64,000 nucleotides of DNA, taken from the NCBI GenBank assembly GCA_028370155.1, contig CP116670.1:1674001-1738000 (forward strand), in the 5' to 3' direction. The notes under the pieces were generated by a model. That model was not told where the DNA came from, did not search any database, and was given only the letters and a program-made list of their open reading frames with translations. Position numbers and translations under genes: made by a program. The DNA comes from Arthrobacter sp. OVS8 (GTDB taxonomy: Bacteria > Actinomycetota > Actinomycetes > Actinomycetales > Micrococcaceae). Positions 19,135-30,095 of the stretch are shown piece by piece (positions within the stretch are counted from its first letter, which is position 1; every line of letters begins with the position of its first letter).

Positions 19135-19897
19135 ATGTCCCGCTCCGAAAAGGTCAGTTTCCAGGGTTCCACCGGCGAACTGCTCTCCGGCATCGTTGAT
19201 GTCCCGGAGGGCCCCGTGAAGGGCTGGGGTGTGTTCTCGCACGGTTTCACCCTGGGCAAGGACAGCCCCTCGGCGTCGCGGATGTGCAAGGCCCTGGCGG
19301 ACAACGGCGTGGGGATGCTCCGCTTCGACAACCTGGGCCTCGGTGAGTCCGCGGGGCTCTGGTCGGAGGGTCCTTCAGCCACAAGGTGGCCGACACCGTC
19401 AAGGCGGCCGAGTTCATGCGGGATTCGGGACGGCCGGTTTCGCTGCTGGTGGGCCATTCCTTCGGCGGGGCTGCCGTCCTGGCCGCCGCCGGTGCCATCC
19501 CGGAGCTCGACGCCGTCGCCACGGTGGGGGCGCCGTTTTCGCCCAAGCACGTGGCCCATGTGTTCGACGCCGCCCTGGACCGGATCCTCAGCGAGGGAAG
19601 CGCGGAAGTGGACCTAGGCGGCAAGCGGGTGGAGATTCGGCGGCACTTCGTGGAGGACCTGGAGAACGCCGACCTCACGGACTGCATCAAGCGGCTCGGC
19701 AAGCCGCTGCTGGTGATGCACTCCCCACGGACAACACGGTGGGGATCGAGAACGCCAGCACCATCTTCCAGACCGCGCGGCATCCGCGCAGCTTTGTGTC
19801 CCTTGAGGGCAGCGATCATCTGTTGACGGCCAAGGGCCAGGCGGCCCGTGCCGGGAAGATTATTTCGGCGTGGGCCGACCAGTACCTCGACGCCTGA
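19135..19897 (+). CDS. Alpha/beta hydrolase, frameshifted
   Basis: Serine hydrolase of the type often joined to an OsmC domain in bifunctional proteins; no OsmC domain is present here. Visible: GVFSHGFTLGKDSPSASRM near residue 33, LRFDNLGLGESAG near 63, the nucleophile elbow LLVGHSFGGAAVLAAA near 101, the acid HSPTDNTVGIENA near 200, and the catalytic His in EGSDHLL near 226. Two breaks: near 19370 (missing G in GGAGGGTCC) and near 19726 (missing C in TCCCCAC). Restored length is 254 residues. The ATG has GAAAGGGG upstream. Substrate unknown. Confidence 0.82.
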
Positions 19898-21023
19898 ACG
19901 CGGCGGACCATGAGGTCCGCCTGGGCCGAGGCTCCGCCGGCGTTTTGCCCGGCTGGACGCGCCGGGCGCCCCACCCGGTGGTGGTGTTGCCCGGCTCCGT
20001 GTTGCGGTCCTGCTCCCGGATGGCCACCCACGCGGCGCAGATGACGTAGACCTGGCTGACCAGGTTGAACCAGATCAACAGGCCGATGATGATGGCGAAG
20101 GGCGCCAGAATGGGGTTCTTGCCTGCGCTGGCCAGCAGCTGGGTGCTGAAGATCTGCAGCACGGTGGTGCCCACCGCGGCGAGGATGGTGCCTTCCAGCA
20201 GGGCGCGGCGGGCCGGTTTCAGCCCGGCCGCCACCCGGAACATGATCAGGGCGGTCCCCCAGCCGAGCAGCAGGGGCACCAGGATCGTCACGGAGGTGGT
20301 CAGGGCCGGCCAGCAACGGATCGAGGCTCAGTTGCTCGGTCACCCAGTCCGCCGCCGTGCCGAACACCAGCGACGCTGCCGCGCTGATCACCAGGGCGAT
20401 TCCCAGCAGGATCAGCGCGCCGACGTCGAGCAGTATCTGCAGGACCGGGTTCATGCCCCGCGGGCCGAGCTGCATCATGCCGCGCACGCCGTCGCGGATG
20501 CCGCTGATCCAGCCCAGGGACGTAAACACGGTCACGACGGCGGCGATCACGGCCGCCCAGCCCAGGCTGGTGGGGTTCAGGAGCGCGTACGGGTCCACCA
20601 GCCCCTCGCTGCCGTCCACCTGCAGGAGGCCGGGCGCGGTCATGGCCACACTCTTGATGATCTGGTCCAGCAGCGCCGGCTGGCCGCTGAGGAAGAGGCC
20701 GGCCAGGGAGAACCCCGTGGCCAGCAGACCTGTGATGGAGAAGAACATCCTGAACCCGATGCCGGCACTCATCAGCGGGCCGTGCTGGCGGCCGTAGTGC
20801 TGGAACGCGCGCATGGGCAACAACGTGTTGAGCCGGGCCAGCATCCACCCGACCATTGCCATGAGCGACGCCAGTCCCCGCCGCCGGACCGTCGGGCCTT
20901 GCCCCAGTCGACCCGCTTGCGGATGACCTCCAGTTTCAGCCCGGCCAGATCGGTGGGGAGGGGCGGCTTACCGGGCGCCTGCGGTGCCGTCCTGGCCTCT
21001 GTCGTCGTCAGGTTTGGTCCCAA
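19860..21023 (-). CDS. YihY / BrkB family membrane protein, frameshifted
   Basis: Multi-pass inner membrane protein of the BrkB family (function unsettled; once taken for RNase BN). The core has about six hydrophobic segments with GIGFRMFFSITGLLATGF, TSLGWISGIRDGVRGMM and NPILAPFAIIIGLLIWFN, where the last is a family marker. The soluble N-terminus (KPPLPTDLAGLKLEVIRKRV) overlaps the upstream gene in another frame, and the start is unclear: TTG at 21023 or 21029. Breaks: near 20888 (missing G in GGCGGGGAC) and near 20303, where two bases seem lost or one gained. Restored length is about 388 codons. Confidence 0.8.
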
Positions 21024-21633
21024 AGTCAAGCTCTTCCCGTAGCTGCCAAATGCCGTTGTCATCGTGCTCGTAGAGTCCCATGCTAGCCACCGGGAACGTG
21101 GCCCGGTAATCCTTGAGGACCGTTTCGGCTTCGTCGAGGCTTTCCGGGGCGACGTCGTGGGCCACAGTGACGTGCGGGTGGTAGGCAAACGGCAGGTCCC
21201 GCTCCAGGGGTCCGGACTGCAATTGGCGGTGCAGGTTCACGCAGTCCCCGAAACCGTCCTCGACGTTCAGGAACACCACCGGGGACACCGGCCGGAAGGA
21301 TCCGGTGCCCGCGATGGTCACGTTGAACGGCTCCTGCTGGCTGGCGATCTCGCGGACATGGCTGCGGGTCGCTTCCCAGTCCTGGGTCATGGTGGTGGTC
21401 ACCAGCGTGATGTGGGCCGGGATGACCTCCGCCATGGGATCTCCGAACGAAGCACGCCAGCGCTGGAGCTCCTCGGCGATCTCGTCCGGGAACCCCAGGA
21501 TCACGCCGATGCTGATACCCTCGCTGCCCTGTCCGTTGTCCCCGGCGTCCGCGGCCTCCGGTGCGGCGCGCCCGGCGGCACGCGCGCTGGCGCGTTTCGG
21601 CTCGCTGGCGGTGACTTTGCTGACGGAGGACAT
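20968..21633 (-). CDS. 2'-5' RNA ligase / 2H phosphoesterase family protein
   Basis: Small 2H-fold enzyme; members act on 2'-5' linked or cyclic phosphodiester RNA ends. The two H-x-T motifs are PAHITLV near residue 80 and HPHVTVAHDV near 150. About 221 residues from ATG at 21633, with a low-complexity Ser/Ala-rich N-terminus. As given, its frame is continuous with the end of trpS. Adding one G to ACCGGGGAG at about 21650 instead ends trpS with TAG at 21638, five bases before this ATG. I therefore treat it as a separate gene. Confidence 0.82.
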   Translation of the reverse strand: MSSVSKVTASEPKRASARAAGRAAPEAADAGDNGQGSEGISIGVILGFPDEIAEELQRWRASFGDPMAEVIPAHITLVTTTMTQDWEATRSHVREIASQQEPFNVTIAGTGSFRPVSPVVFLNVEDGFGDCVNLHRQLQSGPLERDLPFAYHPHVTVAHDVAPESLDEAETVLKDYRATFPVASMGLYEHDDNGIWQLREELDFGTKPDDDRGQDGTAGAR

Positions 21634-21637
21634 TGGC

Positions 21638-23582
<1,945 letters not shown>

Positions 23583-23592
23583 CCGATCCACT

Positions 23593-24168
23593 CTAGTCGA
23601 CAATGGTTCCGGACACGGGCTCGTCCCTGCCGCCGGAGGACTTGATCATGTCCCGGGCGTTGGTGGCGGTGATCTCGATGGTCTCGAGCGCGCGCCGGAT
23701 GGTGTCCTCGTCTGAGGCCCCGCCTTTCGCCCGCTCCTGCTCGACGACGCGGACCTGCACCTGCACGATCTTGAACGAGTGGTCCAGCTTCAGGTCCCGG
23801 ACCTCGTCCGCTTCCCGGCGGACCTCCACGAGGCGGGTGCTGCCGTGGTCAACACTGCCCGACGACGGCGCCCGGCCGGCCGCCGCGTTGAAGGCGTTCT
23901 GCGCTTCGGTGAGCTTGGCGCCGGCCTTCCGGGCCGCCTTCTGGATGCTGAAGACGACGAAGGCGGCCAGGGCGAGCCAGAAGCCGGCGATGATCGCCAC
24001 GATCCAGCCGACGACGTCGTTCTGGTTCGCGGCAAAGATGACCGCGACGACGAAGGCGATGATAAAAACCATCATTCCGGGTCCGCTGATGCGGAGCATG
24101 GAGAACTTGCCCGTGGCGGTGTTGTACGCGGACGGCTTGGAAGACTCGGAGTTGCCCAGAGATTGCAT
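23593..24168 (-). CDS. Small membrane protein of unknown function
   Basis: I do not recognise the family. The 191-residue protein has a polar N-terminus, two adjacent hydrophobic segments (MMVFIIAFVVAVIFAA near residue 33 and VVGWIVAIIAGFWLALAAF near 52), then a charged, helix-prone C-terminal half (residues 78-191) likely in the cytosol. The end has a run of Arg, Glu and Ala that could form a coiled coil. The ATG has no ribosome site but a GATAAT box six bases upstream. The frame is intact. It lies just before the exodeoxyribonuclease gene, with an 11-base gap to the chosen start. Confidence 0.75.
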   Translation of the reverse strand: MQSLGNSESSKPSAYNTATGKFSMLRISGPGMMVFIIAFVVAVIFAANQNDVVGWIVAIIAGFWLALAAFVVFSIQKAARKAGAKLTEAQNAFNAAAGRAPSSGSVDHGSTRLVEVRREADEVRDLKLDHSFKIVQVQVRVVEQERAKGGASDEDTIRRALETIEITATNARDMIKSSGGRDEPVSGTIVD

Positions 24169-24174
24169 GAGCCC

Positions 24175-24180
24175 ATTATC
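24175..24180 (-). promoter_or_regulatory. -10 box of a probable leaderless promoter
   Basis: GATAAT stands six bases before the ATG at 24168 with no Shine-Dalgarno between. Confidence 0.45.
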
Positions 24181-24212
24181 GCAAACCCCGCGGCGGCCCG
24201 GCCCGCTTCCAC

Positions 24213-24231
24213 CCCGGGCGAACAGCCCGGG
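24213..24231. terminator. Short GC hairpin after the VOC gene
   Basis: CCCGGGC and GCCCGGG (arms 24213-24219 and 24225-24231) form a perfect 7-bp stem with a five-base loop, 22 bases after the VOC stop. No T-run follows, so its role as a terminator is tentative. Confidence 0.4.
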
Positions 24232-24253
24232 ACAGCAATGCCTACGACAGGAC

Positions 24254-24610
24254 CTACGACAAAACGAGGCAGAACGGGTGGCCGCTGGGGTCCGTGTAGA
24301 CGCGGAAGGTCTCGGTGCCGGCGTCGAGGCTGGTGGCGCCGAGCCGGAGCACCTTGGCTTCGGCGGCGTCGAGGTCCCCGACCAGCACGTCCACGTGCAT
24401 CTGCTGCGGGTGGTCGGCGTCGGGCCACTGCGGACGGACCAGCCGTTCGACGCGCTGGAAGTCCACGGACGGCAGGCCGGCGGCGTCGCCGATCGAGATG
24501 AAGCCGTCCTCCTCGTGGACCCGGGTCATGCCCAGCAGTTCCTGGTAGAAAGCGGCCAGGGCGTCCGGGTCCTCGCAGTCGATCACGAGGGCCCGCAGTG
24601 TGCCGATCAT
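24254..24610 (-). CDS. VOC (glyoxalase / bleomycin-resistance fold) protein
   Basis: A 118-residue single-module VOC protein with beta-alpha-beta-beta-beta halves: VIDCEDPDALAAFYQELLG near residue 9 and HVDVLVGDLDAAEAKVLRLG near 72, ending FRVYTDPSGHPFCLVLS. The family covers dioxygenases, isomerases and antibiotic-binding proteins; the substrate cannot be read from sequence. The frame is intact. It lies 21 bases after the last exporter permease and may be cotranscribed with it, so a link to resistance is possible but unproven. Confidence 0.8.
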   Translation of the reverse strand: MIGTLRALVIDCEDPDALAAFYQELLGMTRVHEEDGFISIGDAAGLPSVDFQRVERLVRPQWPDADHPQQMHVDVLVGDLDAAEAKVLRLGATSLDAGTETFRVYTDPSGHPFCLVLS

Positions 24611-24631
24611 GGGTTCTCCGTCTCTTGAAGG

Positions 24632-25480
24632 TTATTTGAGGAACAGCTTGCGCAGCCGCCCGGTGGTGAGCAGCACGCCGAGGGCGATCATCACCAGGTA
24701 GTAGCCGATATGCACTGCGGTGGCCGGGGTGAAGACGCCCACGCTGATCTGCCGCAGCAGCTCCACGCCGTGCCACAGCGGCATGGCCTGGATGAACCAC
24801 TGGATGTACTGCGGGTAGACGCTGAGCGGGTAGAACGTGGCGCTGAACAGGAACATGGGAAGCATCACGAAGTTGATCCAGTCCATCTGCTGGAACGTCT
24901 TCATGTAGCTGGTGATGCCCATGCCGAAGCTCGCGAAGCCGAAGGCGATCAGCACCGCGGCCGGGATCATCAGGATGGCCCACGGAGTGGTGATCAGCCC
25001 CATCAGTCCCATCACCGCGGTGAATCCGGTGGCGTACATCAGGCCGCGGAGCAGGGCCAGGAAGATCTCGCCCATGGCGACATCCAGCGGGCCCAGGGAG
25101 GTGTACAGCATGCCCTGGTACAGCTTGGCGAAGTTCATCTTGAAGAACACGTTCCAGGTGGAATCGTAGACCGCACCGTTCATCGCGGACACGGCCAGCA
25201 GGGCCGGGGCGATGTACGCCGCGTAGGAAATCTCCCCGCCGCCGGGCCCCTGCACCGAGCCGACGATCGCGCCCAGGCCCACGCCCATCGAGATCAGGTA
25301 CAGCACCGGTTCGAAGAAGCCCGAGAGCATGACCATCCAGTTGCTGCTCTTGGTGGCCATCAGCCCGCGGGCGACGACGGCGCGGACGTTGCGGGAGTAG
25401 AGCGACCCGAAGTGCCGGTTGCGGGCAGCCTCAGCGACACTGCTGCTCCCCGGCCCCGGGCCGGTGGTGACGGCGCTCAT
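24632..25480 (-). CDS. ABC-2 type exporter permease (second)
   Basis: Membrane subunit of a NodJ/DrrB-type exporter, 282 residues with six hydrophobic segments. MVMLSGFFEPVLYLISMGVG near residue 50 and LFSATFYPLSVYPQYIQWF near 218 are typical of the ABC-2 family. The N-terminal 40 residues are polar. The ATG overlaps the upstream permease stop by four bases. With the ATPase and the first permease it forms an operon making a heteromeric exporter for an unknown drug, lipid or glycan. Confidence 0.87.
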   Translation of the reverse strand: MSAVTTGPGPGSSSVAEAARNRHFGSLYSRNVRAVVARGLMATKSSNWMVMLSGFFEPVLYLISMGVGLGAIVGSVQGPGGGEISYAAYIAPALLAVSAMNGAVYDSTWNVFFKMNFAKLYQGMLYTSLGPLDVAMGEIFLALLRGLMYATGFTAVMGLMGLITTPWAILMIPAAVLIAFGFASFGMGITSYMKTFQQMDWINFVMLPMFLFSATFYPLSVYPQYIQWFIQAMPLWHGVELLRQISVGVFTPATAVHIGYYLVMIALGVLLTTGRLRKLFLK

Positions 25481-26349
25481 CCGCCCATCCTTTTAACGAA
25501 CTGGCGTTTGGTCAGGATCCAGCCAACAACACAAAGCGCCAGCAGGAACACGACGTGCGCGATGGTCAGCAGCGGGGGCTCCTCGTAGCCGTAGCTGAGC
25601 ACCCGGCCCAGCTCCGTGCCGTGCCAGATCGGGGAGATCCAGCCGATCCAGCGCACGGCAAGGGGCAGGGTGTCCAACGGGAAGAAGGTGCCGGAAAACA
25701 GGAACAGCGGCATCACGATGAAGCGCATCACCATGGCGAACTGGCCTTTGTCTTCCTTGATGGAGGCCGCGTAGGCCATCAGCGGCAGGCCGAAGGACAG
25801 CCCGGCGAGGGTGGCGACCAGGATGGAGGCCCAGCCCCAGGGGCTCGGGGACGCACCGAACAACGCCACCACACCGAAGTAGATGGCGGACTGCACCAGC
25901 AGGCGCACCGTGACGGCGATGATCTGTCCGAGCGCAATCTGCTCCGGTGTCAACGGCGAGGCGTGCGGCCCGTAGTAGACCCGGCGCCATTTGAACCCGT
26001 CCATCACCGGGAAGGTGAACTCGTTCGCGGCGGTCATCACGGCGGCCGAGATCAGCAGAGCCGGGGCGATGAACACGAGGTAGCTGACCCCGCCGAACGC
26101 CGCCGTGCTGTTGGTGTCCACCAGGGTGGCGAGCCCGACGCCCATCGCAAAGAGGTAGGCGACCGGCTGTCCGACGCCGTACATCACGATGGTCCAGCCG
26201 TAGCCCTTCATCACGCGCAGGACCTGCTCGGCGTAGTAGAACGCGCCCCACTTCCGGGCTTTCGCCGCGGAGACCTCCGGCGAATGCGCCCGGAGGGCGG
26301 GAGCCGCCGTCGTGGAGGCCGTTGTGGAGGCCTGGATCGACTTAGTCAA
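25477..26349 (-). CDS. ABC-2 type exporter permease (first)
   Basis: Membrane subunit of the same exporter, 290 residues with six hydrophobic segments. VMYGVGQPVAYLFAMGVGLA near residue 55, NEFTFPVMDGFKWRRVYYG near 108, and LFLFSGTFFPLDTLPLAVRW near 220 mark the family and show kinship with the next permease. The start is TTG at 26349, overlapping the ATPase stop by eight bases; no other in-frame start keeps the N-terminus. The frame is intact. Confidence 0.87.
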   Translation of the reverse strand: MTKSIQASTTASTTAAPALRAHSPEVSAAKARKWGAFYYAEQVLRVMKGYGWTIVMYGVGQPVAYLFAMGVGLATLVDTNSTAAFGGVSYLVFIAPALLISAAVMTAANEFTFPVMDGFKWRRVYYGPHASPLTPEQIALGQIIAVTVRLLVQSAIYFGVVALFGASPSPWGWASILVATLAGLSFGLPLMAYAASIKEDKGQFAMVMRFIVMPLFLFSGTFFPLDTLPLAVRWIGWISPIWHGTELGRVLSYGYEEPPLLTIAHVVFLLALCVVGWILTKRQFVKRMGG

Positions 26350-27352
26350 CGAGGCTCCTGCCGGTCAGGCGCAGGAAGACGTCCTCGAGCGAGGACCTGC
26401 GCACCAGCGAAGTCACGGGACGCAGCCCGCGGGCGGAGACTTCCTCGAGGGCGGCCTCGCCGTCGTGCGCGTAGATCAGGACACGGTCCGGCAGGGTTTC
26501 CAGCCGTTCGCCGATCCCTTCCAGCTCGGCGCCGATGGTGGCGTTGCGTTCCGAGCCGAAGCGCAGTTCCAGGACTTCGCGGGTGGAGTACTCGCGGATC
26601 AGGCTGGCGGGCGACCCCTCGGCCATGATCTTGCCCTTGTCCACCACAATCAGCCTGTCGCAGAGCTGCTCGGCCTCGTCCATGTAGTGGGTGGTGAGGA
26701 TCAGGGTGACGCCCTGCTCCTTAAGCCGGAACAGCCGGTCCCAGAGGATATGCCGGGCCTGCGGGTCCAGCCCGGTGGTGGGCTCGTCCAGCAGCAGGAT
26801 CCTGGGTTCGTTGATGAGGGAGCGCGCGATGGTGAGCCGGCGCTTCATGCCGCCGGAGAGCGCATCGACCTTGGATTTGGCCTTGTCCGTGAGCTGGGCG
26901 AACTCCAGCAGCTCATCGGCCTTGGGCTTGAGGTAGCTCATGGGCAGGCCGAAGTAGCGGCCGTAGACCAGCAGGTTGTCGCGGACCTTGAGTTCCTCGT
27001 CCAGGTTGTCCTGCTGCGGGACGACGCCCAGGTGCGCGCGGACTTCCGGGCCGTTCTGGTCGGGGTCCAGGCCCATGATGGTGAGGTTTCCGGAGGTCCG
27101 CTGGGACACCCCGCCGATCATCTTCATGGTGGTGGACTTGCCGGCGCCGTTGGGACCGAGGAGGCCGAACGCCTCGCCGGCGGGCACGGAGAAGGAGATG
27201 CCGTCGACGGCGGCGACATCACCGTAGCGCTTGGTCAGGTTTTCGGCAGTGATGACGTACTGCGGAGCGCCGGTAGCGGAGGGACTGCTCAAGGTGGCGT
27301 CCTTTTGGGAGGCTTCCGAGGGTGGGGTTTGCTTCGAGACGAGTTCAGGCAC
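26342..27352 (-). CDS. ABC exporter ATPase (NodI / DrrA type)
   Basis: Energises the ABC-2 exporter. Walker A LLGPNGAGKSTTMKMIGG near residue 63, Q-loop VVPQQDNLDEELKVRDNL near 109, signature LSGGMKRRLTIARSL near 166, Walker B RILLLDEPTTGLDPQARH near 186 and the H-loop TTHYMDEAEQ near 220. A C-terminal domain of about 90 residues follows, as in NodI and DrrA. The N-terminal 30 residues are Ser/Thr-rich. The start is GTG at 27352. Exported compound unknown. Confidence 0.9.
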   Translation of the reverse strand: MPELVSKQTPPSEASQKDATLSSPSATGAPQYVITAENLTKRYGDVAAVDGISFSVPAGEAFGLLGPNGAGKSTTMKMIGGVSQRTSGNLTIMGLDPDQNGPEVRAHLGVVPQQDNLDEELKVRDNLLVYGRYFGLPMSYLKPKADELLEFAQLTDKAKSKVDALSGGMKRRLTIARSLINEPRILLLDEPTTGLDPQARHILWDRLFRLKEQGVTLILTTHYMDEAEQLCDRLIVVDKGKIMAEGSPASLIREYSTREVLELRFGSERNATIGAELEGIGERLETLPDRVLIYAHDGEAALEEVSARGLRPVTSLVRRSSLEDVFLRLTGRSLVD

Positions 27353-27448
27353 CCGAACACGGTAATGGAAACAGCCGAACTATGAAAGAGTCTTTTCGTA
27401 AAAAATCCAGACGTTTGCCGTTCCGTTATCTCCCGGGCTTAAACGCCT

Positions 27449-27484
27449 CAGGGCGCTGCCTCCTTCGAAGGAGGCAGCGCCCTG
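27449..27484. terminator. Perfect 36-bp palindrome, terminator of glyA-folD
   Basis: Arms 27449-27463 and 27470-27484 (CAGGGCGCTGCCTCC) pair perfectly around TTCGAA, itself a palindrome. It lies 51 bases after the folD stop. No clear T-run, but position and stability fit a terminator. Confidence 0.75.
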
Positions 27485-27534
27485 GGGTCGGATCGTTCCG
27501 TCTCCGAGACTAGGCGTGGCCGGAGCTGCCTTCT

Positions 27535-28451
27535 TTACTTGCCTTCGGTCGCGTGCCGTTCCGCCGTTTCCACCACGTTGGCCAGCAGCATGGCGCGGGT
27601 CATGGGGCCCACTCCCCGGGATTCGGGGAGAGCCAGGCGGCGACGTCGGCCGCGGCGGGGTCCACGTCTCCGGTGACCACAGCCTTGCCGGAGCCGTCCT
27701 CGACGCGGCTGACGCCGACGTCGAGCACTATGGCACCCGGTTTGAGGTCCGCCGCCTTGATCATGTGCGGCTGGCCGGCCGCGGCGATCACGACGTCGGC
27801 CTGCCGGAGTTCGGCGGGCAGGTCGACCGTGCCGGTGTGGGCAAGGATCACCGTGGCGTTGACGTCCTTGCGGGTGAGCAACAGCCCCACCGGACGGCCG
27901 ATGGTGACGCCGCGGCCCACCACCAGGACACGCTTTCCGTTGAGGTTGATGCCGTGCCGGGTGAGCAGCTCCACGCAGCCCTTCGGCGTGCAGGGCAGCG
28001 GGGACTTCATGGGGCCGCCGACATTCGCCACCAGCCGGCCGAGGTTCATCGGGTGCAGGCCGTCGGCGTCCTTGTCGGGGTCCATGGCCTCCAGGATGAC
28101 GTCCTGGTCGATGTGCTTGGGCAGCGGGAGCTGGACGATGTAGCCGGTGCATTCCGGGTTGTCGTTGAGCTCCCGGACCACAGCCAGCAGTTCCTCCTGC
28201 GTGGTGTCCTCCGGCAGGTCGCGGCGGATGGACGTGATGCCCACCTCGGCGCAGTCCTTGTGCTTGCCGCCCACGTACCAGGTGCTGCCCGGGTCGGACC
28301 CCACCAGGATGGTGCCGAGACCCGGGACGATGCCCTGGGCCTTGAGGGCGGCGACGCGTTCGGTCAGTTCGGCCTTGATCGTGGCGGCCGTGGCTTTGCC
28401 GTCAAGGATCCGGGCGGTGTTGGCGTGGATGTTTGTGGTCTCCGTCGTCAT
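27535..28451 (-). CDS. folD: Methylene-THF dehydrogenase / cyclohydrolase, frameshifted
   Basis: Bifunctional enzyme interconverting 5,10-methylene-THF and 10-formyl-THF with NADP. Visible: [20 protein letters not shown] near residue 44 (catalytic Tyr and Lys), [11 protein letters not shown] near 100, [19 protein letters not shown] near 165 (NADP loop), and [13 protein letters not shown] near 205. The C-terminus ([19 protein letters not shown]) is in another frame, joined by one added G at CCCGGGGAG near 27612. Restored length is 305 residues. It follows glyA closely and shares its ZTP riboswitch, feeding formyl-THF to purine synthesis. Confidence 0.95.
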
Positions 28452-28455
28452 CCGT

Positions 28456-29757
28456 TTACCACTGCTCGTGCTGCGGGTACAGCGGGAAGTCAGCGGCGAG
28501 CTTGTCCACACGGGACTGGAGCGCCTCCACGTCCGTGGCCGAGCCGGCCTTCAGCGCCGTGGCGATGATCTCCGCGACCTCGGTGAACTCCTCGGCGCCG
28601 AAGCCCCGGGTGGCCAGGGCGGGCGTGCCGATGCGCAGGCCGGAGGTGACCATCGGCGGGCGCGGGTCGAACGGGACGGCGTTGCGGTTCACCGTGATGC
28701 CCACCGAGTGCAGGAGGTCTTCGGCCTGCTGGCCGTCCAGCTGGGAGTTGCGCAGGTCCACCAGGACCAGGTGCACGTCGGTGCCGCCGGTGAGGACTGA
28801 CACGCCGGCGTCGGACACGTCGGTCTGGTTCAGGCGGTCGGCGATGATCCGGGCACCTTCCAGGACGCGCTCCTGACGCTCCTTGAACTCCGCCGTGCCG
28901 GCGATCTTGAACGCCACGGCCTTGGCGGCGATGACGTGCATCAGCGGTCCGCCCTGCTGGCCCGGGAAGACGTTGGAGTTGATCTTCTTGGCCCACTCCT
29001 GTTTGGCCAGGATCACGCCGGAGCGGGGGCCCGCGAGGGTCTTGTGGACCGTGGAGGTGACGACGTCGGAGTGCGGGACCGGGCTCGGGTGCAGTCCGGC
29101 GGCCACGAGGCCGGCGAAGTGCGCCATGTCCGTCCACAGCAGGGCGCCGACCTCGTCGGCGATGGAGCGGAATGCAGCGAAGTCCAGGTGGCGCGGGTAG
29201 GCGGACCAGCCGGCGATGATCACCTGGGGCTTCTCGGCGATGGCCTGCTCGCGGAGCTTGTCCATGTCGATGCGGAAGTTGCCTTCCTCGACCTGGTACG
29301 CGGCGACGTCATAGAGCTTGCCGGAGAAGTTCAGCTTCATGCCGTGGGTCAGGTGCCCGCCGTGGGCCAGGGACAGGCCGAGGATCTTGTCGCCCGGCTT
29401 GATCATCGCGGACAGGGCCGCGGCGTTGGCCTGGGCGCCGGAGTGCGGCTGGACGTTGGCGTATTCGGCGCCGAACAGCTCCTTCACACGGTCGATCGCC
29501 AGCTGCTCGGCGATGTCCACGTATTCGCAGCCGCCGTAGTAGCGGCGGCCGGGGTAGCCCTCGGCGTACTTGTTGGTCAGGACCGAGCCCTGGGCTTCCA
29601 TGACTGCGCGCGGGGCGAAGTTCTCGGAGGCGATCATTTCCAGGGTGCCGCGCTGGCGGCCCAGCTCCTGGGCAAGGACGGCGGCGATTTCGGGATCGAG
29701 GTCGGCCAGCGGCTGGTTGCTCACGGCGGCTGACGAAAGGCTAAGAGAGGTGGTCAC
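28456..29757 (-). CDS. glyA: Serine hydroxymethyltransferase
   Basis: PLP enzyme converting serine and THF to glycine and methylene-THF, the main one-carbon source. Visible: [18 protein letters not shown] near residue 42, [20 protein letters not shown], and the PLP-lysine site [14 protein letters not shown]. The start is GTG at 29757 (VTTSLSLS) with AGGAG upstream, giving 433 residues; the longer reading from 29778 lacks a ribosome site. The frame is intact. A ZTP riboswitch lies about 170 bases upstream on the same strand, and folD follows four bases after the stop. Confidence 0.97.
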   Translation of the reverse strand: MTTSLSLSSAAVSNQPLADLDPEIAAVLAQELGRQRGTLEMIASENFAPRAVMEAQGSVLTNKYAEGYPGRRYYGGCEYVDIAEQLAIDRVKELFGAEYANVQPHSGAQANAAALSAMIKPGDKILGLSLAHGGHLTHGMKLNFSGKLYDVAAYQVEEGNFRIDMDKLREQAIAEKPQVIIAGWSAYPRHLDFAAFRSIADEVGALLWTDMAHFAGLVAAGLHPSPVPHSDVVTSTVHKTLAGPRSGVILAKQEWAKKINSNVFPGQQGGPLMHVIAAKAVAFKIAGTAEFKERQERVLEGARIIADRLNQTDVSDAGVSVLTGGTDVHLVLVDLRNSQLDGQQAEDLLHSVGITVNRNAVPFDPRPPMVTSGLRIGTPALATRGFGAEEFTEVAEIIATALKAGSATDVEALQSRVDKLAADFPLYPQHEQW

Positions 29758-29930
29758 GGGGAACTCCTGGCTAGGCAACGGGCACTGCTTAAGGTCAGGT
29801 TACCGGCTGGCCCGCGGCAGCGCCCTAGATTACGGCCCCGGATGACGGGGCGTGCCAAGGGACCGGCACCCGTATGCGGGGTGCCCACGCGGGCCGGCAG
29901 CGGGTGCTGCCGACCGGAAAACATGACCCT

Positions 29931-30015
29931 CGGCCCAGGCGTACGATCCGTGGTCTTCGTGATTGCCGCTCCCTGGTGGTTAGCCACCCAACGCCAGTTG
30001 CGACCCTTTCAGACT
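29931..30015 (-). ncRNA. ZTP (pfl) riboswitch controlling glyA-folD
   Basis: Read on the minus strand, the leader holds GGGTCGCAACTGGCG, then a short hairpin with GGTGG and CCACC, then AGGGAGCGG, and after a variable linker CGCCTGGGC. These conserved blocks, in this order, are the pfl motif, which senses ZTP/ZMP (AICAR), a signal of low 10-formyl-THF. The known targets of this riboswitch class include glyA, folD and purH. Downstream, three GC hairpins (about 29893-29916, 29865-29886 and 29833-29852) stand before the glyA start and may form the expression platform. The rest of the 338-base gap holds the purU promoter. Confidence 0.85.
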
Positions 30016-30082
30016 ACCCCAGGCCGGCGCCCGGCCACAGCCTGCGTACAGCCCCTGCGCACGGGCCGTGCGCCGCCGCGGG

Positions 30083-30088
30083 TAGGCT
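30083..30088 (+). promoter_or_regulatory. -10 box of a probable leaderless promoter (purU)
   Basis: TAGGCT ends seven bases before the purU GTG, with no ribosome site between. The same hexamer stands at the same distance before the genes at 32134 and 59595. Confidence 0.5.
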
Positions 30089-30095
30089 ATCCTCC

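Noticed and set aside
29754-29987. 77-codon open frame on the minus strand before glyA
   Set aside because: It overlaps the ZTP aptamer and expression platform and has no ribosome site or protein-like composition.
29758-30095. Glycine riboswitch
   Set aside because: Considered because glyA follows, but the conserved glycine aptamer blocks are absent and the pfl blocks are all present.
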